Below are positions 60,074-64,000 of a DNA stretch of 64,000 nucleotides, piece by piece; within the stretch, counting starts at the first letter, position 1, and each line of letters begins with the position of its first letter. Origin of the DNA: Actinoplanes missouriensis 431 (GTDB lineage Bacteria; Actinomycetota; Actinomycetes; Mycobacteriales; Micromonosporaceae). Position numbers and translations under genes: made by a program. The notes under the pieces are model-generated. The model saw only the letters and a program-made list of their open reading frames with translations. It made no database searches and was not told the DNA's origin. The stretch is from NCBI RefSeq assembly GCF_000284295.1, contig NC_017093.1:6200001-6264000 (forward strand), in the 5' to 3' direction.

Positions 60074-61599
60074 GACGGCACCGGCAACCGGACCGTCAGC
60101 ACGGCGCCCCCCTCGGCCGGACTCTCGAGCGCATAGGTTCCCCCGTACCTCTCCGTGATCTGGCGGACCAGCGACAGGCCGACGCCGCGTCCCTCACCCG
60201 GCTTGGTCGACCAGCCGCGGCGGAAAGCCTCGGCGGCCTCGCCGGGGCGCAGCCCCGGTCCGTTGTCGCGCACCCGGACCAGCACCTCGCCGTCCTCCTG
60301 CCGGATCAGGACGCTGACCCGGCGCGGCAGGTCGCGTCCGGCGACCGCCTCGAGAGCGTTGTCGACCAGGTTGCCGACGACGGTCAGCAGGTCCCGGCTG
60401 GGCAGCACGTGGCCGGCCAGGAACGAGGCCGGGTCCACGGTCAGCTCGACGCCCCGCTCGCCGGCCTGGGCGCTCTTGCCGAGCAGCAGCGCCGCGAGCG
60501 CCGGCTCCTCGACCGCGCCGACCACCTGGTCGGTGAGCTGCTGCGCGAGGGCGAGCTCGGCGGTGGCCAGTGCGATCGCCTCGCCGGTCCGGCCCAGCTC
60601 CACCATGGTCAGCACGGTGTGCAGCCGGTTCGCGGCCTCGTGCGCCTGCGCGCGCAGGGCCTCGGTCAGACCGCGCACGGAGTCCAGCTCGCCGGTGAGC
60701 GCGCGCAGCTCGGTGTGGTCGCGCAGGGTCAGCACGCTGCCGAGGACACGGCCGTCGAACCGGGTCTCGCGGCGGCTCACGACGAGGATCCGGTCGCCGG
60801 CGAGCACCGGCTCGTCCTCGCCCATCACCGATTTGATCTCCGCGGGCAGGTCGCCGCCGAAGTCCAGCAGCCGGCGGGCCTCGTCGTTGATCAGCTCCAC
60901 GTGACCGTTTCTGTCCACCACGATCAGGCCCTCGCGGACCGCGTGCAGGACCGCGTCGTAATACTCGTACATCCGCGTCATCTCGGCCGGGCCGAGGCCG
61001 TGGGTCTGTCGCCGCAACCGACGGCTGAGCAGCCAGGATCCGCCTGCGGCGAGCAGCAGCGCGCCGCCGGTGGCGGTCGCGACGGCGGGGAGCCGGGCGA
61101 GCAGGCTGCGGTTGATGGCGGCGGTCGTGATGCCGACCGAGACGAGGCCGATGACCGTTCGTGTTCCGGGTTCGAAGACCGCGACCACGGTACGGACGGA
61201 GTCGCCCAGACTTCCGTGGAACTCCTCCACGACGGTGCCGCCGCGCAGCGCCTCGTCGATGTTGCCGGCGAACGGCCGGCCGATCAGGCTCGCGGTGGGA
61301 TGCGTGTAGCGGGTGCGGTCGGGCGCCATCACCACGATGAAGTCGGTCCTGGTCGCCCTGCGGGTGGCCTCGGCCCAGGGCTGGAGCGCGGCGGCCGGGT
61401 CGGCGCTGCGCAGACCGTCCACGACGGCCGGTGACAGCGCGATGGTGTCGGCCACGGCGGTGACCTCCTCGATCGCGGCGTTGCGGGCGTCGCGGTGGGC
61501 GAGCAGGACGGCACCGGTGGTGCCGGCCGCGACCAGCAGCGTCACGACGAGCACCTGAAGGGCGAAGAGCTGCCGCGCGATGCTCCAGCGTCGGACCAC
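60070..61599 (-). CDS. CitA/DcuS-type sensor histidine kinase
   Basis: 509 aa. Two transmembrane helices (about 10-30 and 175-195) flank an extracellular single-Cache/PASC-like domain; cytoplasmic PAS (VREGLIVVDRNGHVELINDEA), SpoOB-type dimerisation helix with phospho-His in ALRAQAHEAANRLH, and HATPase with NLVDNALEAV, RDNGPGLR and GRGVGLSLV. Senses C4-dicarboxylates or citrate. GTG 61599 has GGAAGGA upstream. Divergent from dctA. Confidence 0.93.
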   Translation of the reverse strand: MVRRWSIARQLFALQVLVVTLLVAAGTTGAVLLAHRDARNAAIEEVTAVADTIALSPAVVDGLRSADPAAALQPWAEATRRATRTDFIVVMAPDRTRYTHPTASLIGRPFAGNIDEALRGGTVVEEFHGSLGDSVRTVVAVFEPGTRTVIGLVSVGITTAAINRSLLARLPAVATATGGALLLAAGGSWLLSRRLRRQTHGLGPAEMTRMYEYYDAVLHAVREGLIVVDRNGHVELINDEARRLLDFGGDLPAEIKSVMGEDEPVLAGDRILVVSRRETRFDGRVLGSVLTLRDHTELRALTGELDSVRGLTEALRAQAHEAANRLHTVLTMVELGRTGEAIALATAELALAQQLTDQVVGAVEEPALAALLLGKSAQAGERGVELTVDPASFLAGHVLPSRDLLTVVGNLVDNALEAVAGRDLPRRVSVLIRQEDGEVLVRVRDNGPGLRPGEAAEAFRRGWSTKPGEGRGVGLSLVRQITERYGGTYALESPAEGGAVLTVRLPVPS

Positions 61600-61680
61600 G
61601 CCGCCATCCTTCCGGTTGAATCGAATGAACAAAATGAACGTAATCGTGATCCCGGGTGAGACCCAGGCCACATTCTCGAC
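61600..61680. promoter_or_regulatory. Divergent kinase / dctA promoter with AATGAAC direct repeats
   Basis: 81 bp. AATGAAC occurs at 61624-61630 and 61633-61639 (9-bp period) in an AT-richer patch; likely binding site of the CitB-type regulator. Confidence 0.5.
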
Positions 61681-63102
61681 ATGGAAACCGCACCCGCCCC
61701 GAAGGTCAAGAAAGACCGCACCCGCTACCTCTACCCGGCGGTCGTCGTGGCCGTCCTCCTCGGCATCGGCGTCGGGCTGCTCGCCCCGGACGCCGCCGTC
61801 GAGCTCCGCCCGATCGGCACCGGATTCGTCGACCTGATCAAGATGATGATCGCGCCGGTCATCTTCTGCACCATCGTCCTCGGCGTCGGCTCGGTCCGGC
61901 AGGCGGCCAAGGTCGGCAAGGTCGGCGGCCTCGCCCTCGGCTACTTCCTGACCATGTCCACCGTGGCGCTCGCGATCGGCCTGGTGGTCGGCAACCTGAT
62001 CCACCCGGGCTCCGGGATGGACCTCAGCGAGTCGGTGGCGGCGGCCGGCCGGAAGGCGGTCGGCGACACCGCGTCGGAGAGCACCGCCGACTTCCTGCTC
62101 GGCATCATCCCGACCACGCTGATCTCCCCGCTCACCGAGGGCAACGTGCTGCAGACCCTGCTCGCCGCGCTGCTCGTCGGTTTCGCCCTGCAGGGCATGG
62201 GCCAGGCGTCCGCGCCGGTGCTGCGAGCGATCGGGATCTTCCAGAAGCTGGTCTTCCGGATCCTCGCGATGCTGATGTGGCTGGCCCCGATCGGCGCGTT
62301 CGGCGCGATGGCGGCGGTGGTCGGCGCGACCGGCGTGGACGCGCTGATCAGCCTCGCGCAGATCATGCTCGGCTTCTACGCGACGTGTGTCATCTTCGTC
62401 TTCGGCCTGCTCGGCGCGATCCTCTGGGCGGTCGCCCGGATCAACATCTTCACGTTCTTCAAGTACCTGGGCCGGGAGTTCCTGCTGATCGTCTCCACCT
62501 CGTCGTCGGAGTCGGCGCTGCCCCGGCTGATCGCCAAGATGGAGCACGTCGGCGTGTCCCGGCCGGTCGTCGGCATCACGGTGCCGACCGGGTACTCGTT
62601 CAACCTGGACGGGACGGCGATCTACCTGACCATGGCGTCGCTCTTCGTGGCCCAGGCGATGGGCGACCCCCTCTCGGTGGGCGAGCAGGTGTCGCTGCTC
62701 CTCTTCATGATCATCGCCTCCAAGGGCGCGGCCGGTGTCACCGGCGCCGGCCTGGCCACCCTCGCCGGCGGCCTGCAGAGCCACCGGCCGGACCTGGTGG
62801 ACGGCGTCGGGCTGATCGTCGGCATCGACCGGTTCATGTCCGAGGCGCGGGCGCTGACGAACTTCGCCGGCAACGCGGTGGCGACGGTGCTGGTCGGCGT
62901 CTGGACCCGCGAGTTCGACCGGGAGCGGGCCGCGCTGGTGCTCAGCGGCGGTGACCCGTTCGACGAGGCCACGATGGTCGACGATCACGGTGGTGAGGCG
63001 CCCGCGGCGCCGAAGCCGGGGTCGGCGTCGGGGCTGGGGTCCGCGCCGAAGCCGGCGTCGGGGCCGGGGTCGGAGCCCGAGCCGGAGCCGGCCAAGGTGT
63101 GA
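61681..63102 (+). CDS. dctA: C4-dicarboxylate/H+ (or Na+) symporter
   Basis: 473 aa, DAACS family. Conserved SSSESALPRLIAKME, GYSFNLDGTAIYLT and SKGAAGVTGAG motifs place it with DctA. Imports succinate, fumarate, malate. The C-terminal 50 residues are a Pro/Gly/Glu repeat tail (KPGSASGLGSAPKPASGPG) not needed for transport. ATG 61681; no evident ribosome site, so start may be leaderless. Control by the CitA/CitB pair opposite is inferred. Confidence 0.93.
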   Translation: METAPAPKVKKDRTRYLYPAVVVAVLLGIGVGLLAPDAAVELRPIGTGFVDLIKMMIAPVIFCTIVLGVGSVRQAAKVGKVGGLALGYFLTMSTVALAIGLVVGNLIHPGSGMDLSESVAAAGRKAVGDTASESTADFLLGIIPTTLISPLTEGNVLQTLLAALLVGFALQGMGQASAPVLRAIGIFQKLVFRILAMLMWLAPIGAFGAMAAVVGATGVDALISLAQIMLGFYATCVIFVFGLLGAILWAVARINIFTFFKYLGREFLLIVSTSSSESALPRLIAKMEHVGVSRPVVGITVPTGYSFNLDGTAIYLTMASLFVAQAMGDPLSVGEQVSLLLFMIIASKGAAGVTGAGLATLAGGLQSHRPDLVDGVGLIVGIDRFMSEARALTNFAGNAVATVLVGVWTREFDRERAALVLSGGDPFDEATMVDDHGGEAPAAPKPGSASGLGSAPKPASGPGSEPEPEPAKV

Positions 63103-63116
63103 CCCCGCCGGGCGGA

Positions 63117-64000
63117 TCAGGGCAGGGCTTCCGTGAAGACCGCCGCACACCGTGCTGCCACGTCGGAGTCGGAGCCCTGCCACAGCCGGTCCAGCCACGG
63201 TCCGGCGAAGAGCCCGACGAGCGTCGGCGTCCCGTCCGCCGCGGTGGCGTCCAGCCACTCGCAGATCTCGTTCTCCCCCGGGCCGTGCACCCGGTAGTAG
63301 CCCGCCGGGTGCACTGGCCAGAATCGGTCACCAAACCGCAGCACCACCTTCTCCACCCGGCCCGCCCCGAGACGCCCGAGCGCTGCCCGGTGCTCCTCGG
63401 GCAGCGCCGGCTCGATCGCGATGCCGCCGGCCGCGAGCACCGGCAGCGGGACCGTCACGATCACCGCGTCGGCGTCCAGCGTGCGCCCGTCGCCGGTCAG
63501 TGTCACACCGTGCGGCCCGATGCCGATCCGCCGCACCGGATGCCCCAGCCGCACGTCGACTCCGCCGGCCAGGTGCTCGGTGAGCAGCCGATAACCGCCG
63601 ACGATCCACCGGTCCCCCTCGCCGACACCGGGCTCGAACCCGTGCCGCGCGCTGAGCCAGGACAGCGGCGCGCCGGAGTCCATCACGATCTCCGCGTCGA
63701 CGAGCTCCCGGATCGCCGCGGCGGGGAACGGCGCCGGATGCCGCAGCCAGCTCTCCAGCACGTCGGCCACGGCCGCCTGCGGCGGCGCCTTCTCCAGCCG
63801 GGCGCGCAACTCACCCTCGAGACCTTCGGGTACGGGTCCGCGCGCCGGCCCGAGCACCAGCGGATCGGTGAAGTCGGTGGCCACCACGGTCAGCCCGATC
63901 CGCTCGGCGAGCCGGGCCAGCACGTTGTCGTCGTACTGCTGCAGCCAGTTGGCCCCCAGGTCGAACGTGAACCCGCCCACCTCCACCCCGCAGGTGCGCC
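63117..64000 (-). CDS. Flavin amine oxidase, N-terminal part outside window
   Basis: At least 294 aa visible; the frame stays open past the window edge, so the FAD-binding N-terminus is missing. Visible blocks: VEVGGFTFDLGANWLQ (the substrate-side flavin loop), RRIGIGPHGVTLTGDGRTLDADAVIVTVP, and a C-terminal FGDRFWPVHPAGYYRV...LVGLFAGPW. Monoamine/polyamine oxidase family, probably oxidising an amine with H2O2 release. Substrate unknown. Confidence 0.85.
   Translation of the reverse strand, partial: RTCGVEVGGFTFDLGANWLQQYDDNVLARLAERIGLTVVATDFTDPLVLGPARGPVPEGLEGELRARLEKAPPQAAVADVLESWLRHPAPFPAAAIRELVDAEIVMDSGAPLSWLSARHGFEPGVGEGDRWIVGGYRLLTEHLAGGVDVRLGHPVRRIGIGPHGVTLTGDGRTLDADAVIVTVPLPVLAAGGIAIEPALPEEHRAALGRLGAGRVEKVVLRFGDRFWPVHPAGYYRVHGPGENEICEWLDATAADGTPTLVGLFAGPWLDRLWQGSDSDVAARCAAVFTEALP

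Noticed and set aside
59366..60136. Plus-strand 256-codon frame
   Set aside because: Antisense of the response regulator gene.

Overview
The window is very GC-rich, dense chromosomal DNA with GTG/TTG starts, GGAGG-type ribosome sites, many 4-11 nt gene overlaps and 'TAnnnT-N7-ATG' leaderless starts. This fits a filamentous actinomycete, most likely Micromonosporaceae (Actinoplanes-like). No rRNA, CRISPR array, transposase or prophage was seen.

Layout. 1-2.1 kb: 3' part of a secreted alpha-amylase with two starch-binding domains. 2.2-8.7 kb: glycerol module (glpF-glpK-glpD leftward; an IclR/GylR-type regulator and a second glycerol kinase rightward). 8.7-14.7 kb: assorted single genes (hemerythrin, PAS/HATPase protein, zinc ribbon, actin-fold/beta-propeller membrane protein, MFS, pyruvoyl arginine decarboxylase, F420/NADP reductase-like protein). 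14.9-28.9 kb: first half of an exopolysaccharide locus (FemAB-like transferase; deacetylase, aminotransferase, glycosyltransferase, Wzc-like, flippase, polymerase, Tat-exported enzyme, then FemAB-like / anthraniloyl-CoA-monooxygenase-like / FemAB-like, then a secreted dioxygenase). 29-33.7 kb: formaldehyde dehydrogenase, an EspG-like gene coupled to a heptad-repeat microprotein, and a membrane protein. 33.7-41.6 kb: second half of the polysaccharide locus (UDP-sugar 4,6-dehydratase, nucleotide-sugar dehydrogenase, sugar-phosphate transferase, aminotransferase leftward; glycosyltransferase, VanZ, LuxR regulator).

42.3-55.4 kb: secreted M14 carboxypeptidase; a decayed MoxR/VWA operon with an internal deletion and a frameshift; kinase-like protein; DHA2 transporter; CPBP protease; a short ORF that may be a leader peptide before an EF-G-like GTPase; methyltransferase, GNAT, NUDIX, DHFR-like; HicBA toxin-antitoxin. 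55.4-64 kb: two tRNAs (one structurally odd), SDR, TetR with a twin operator facing a methyltransferase, a DctA transporter facing a CitA/CitB-type two-component system that is translationally coupled to glucose-6-phosphate dehydrogenase, and a truncated amine oxidase.

How it fits together: glycerol uptake, phosphorylation and oxidation form one regulated unit. The two polysaccharide arms probably make one surface polymer: sugar activation and lipid priming on the right arm; assembly, export and polymerisation on the left. Their divergent promoter regions share an identical 16-mer, the best evidence for co-regulation. The most unusual content is the FemAB-monooxygenase-FemAB set within that locus, the heptad-repeat microgene next to an EspG-like gene, the atypical tRNA, and a pair of dispersed noncoding repeats about 15 kb apart.
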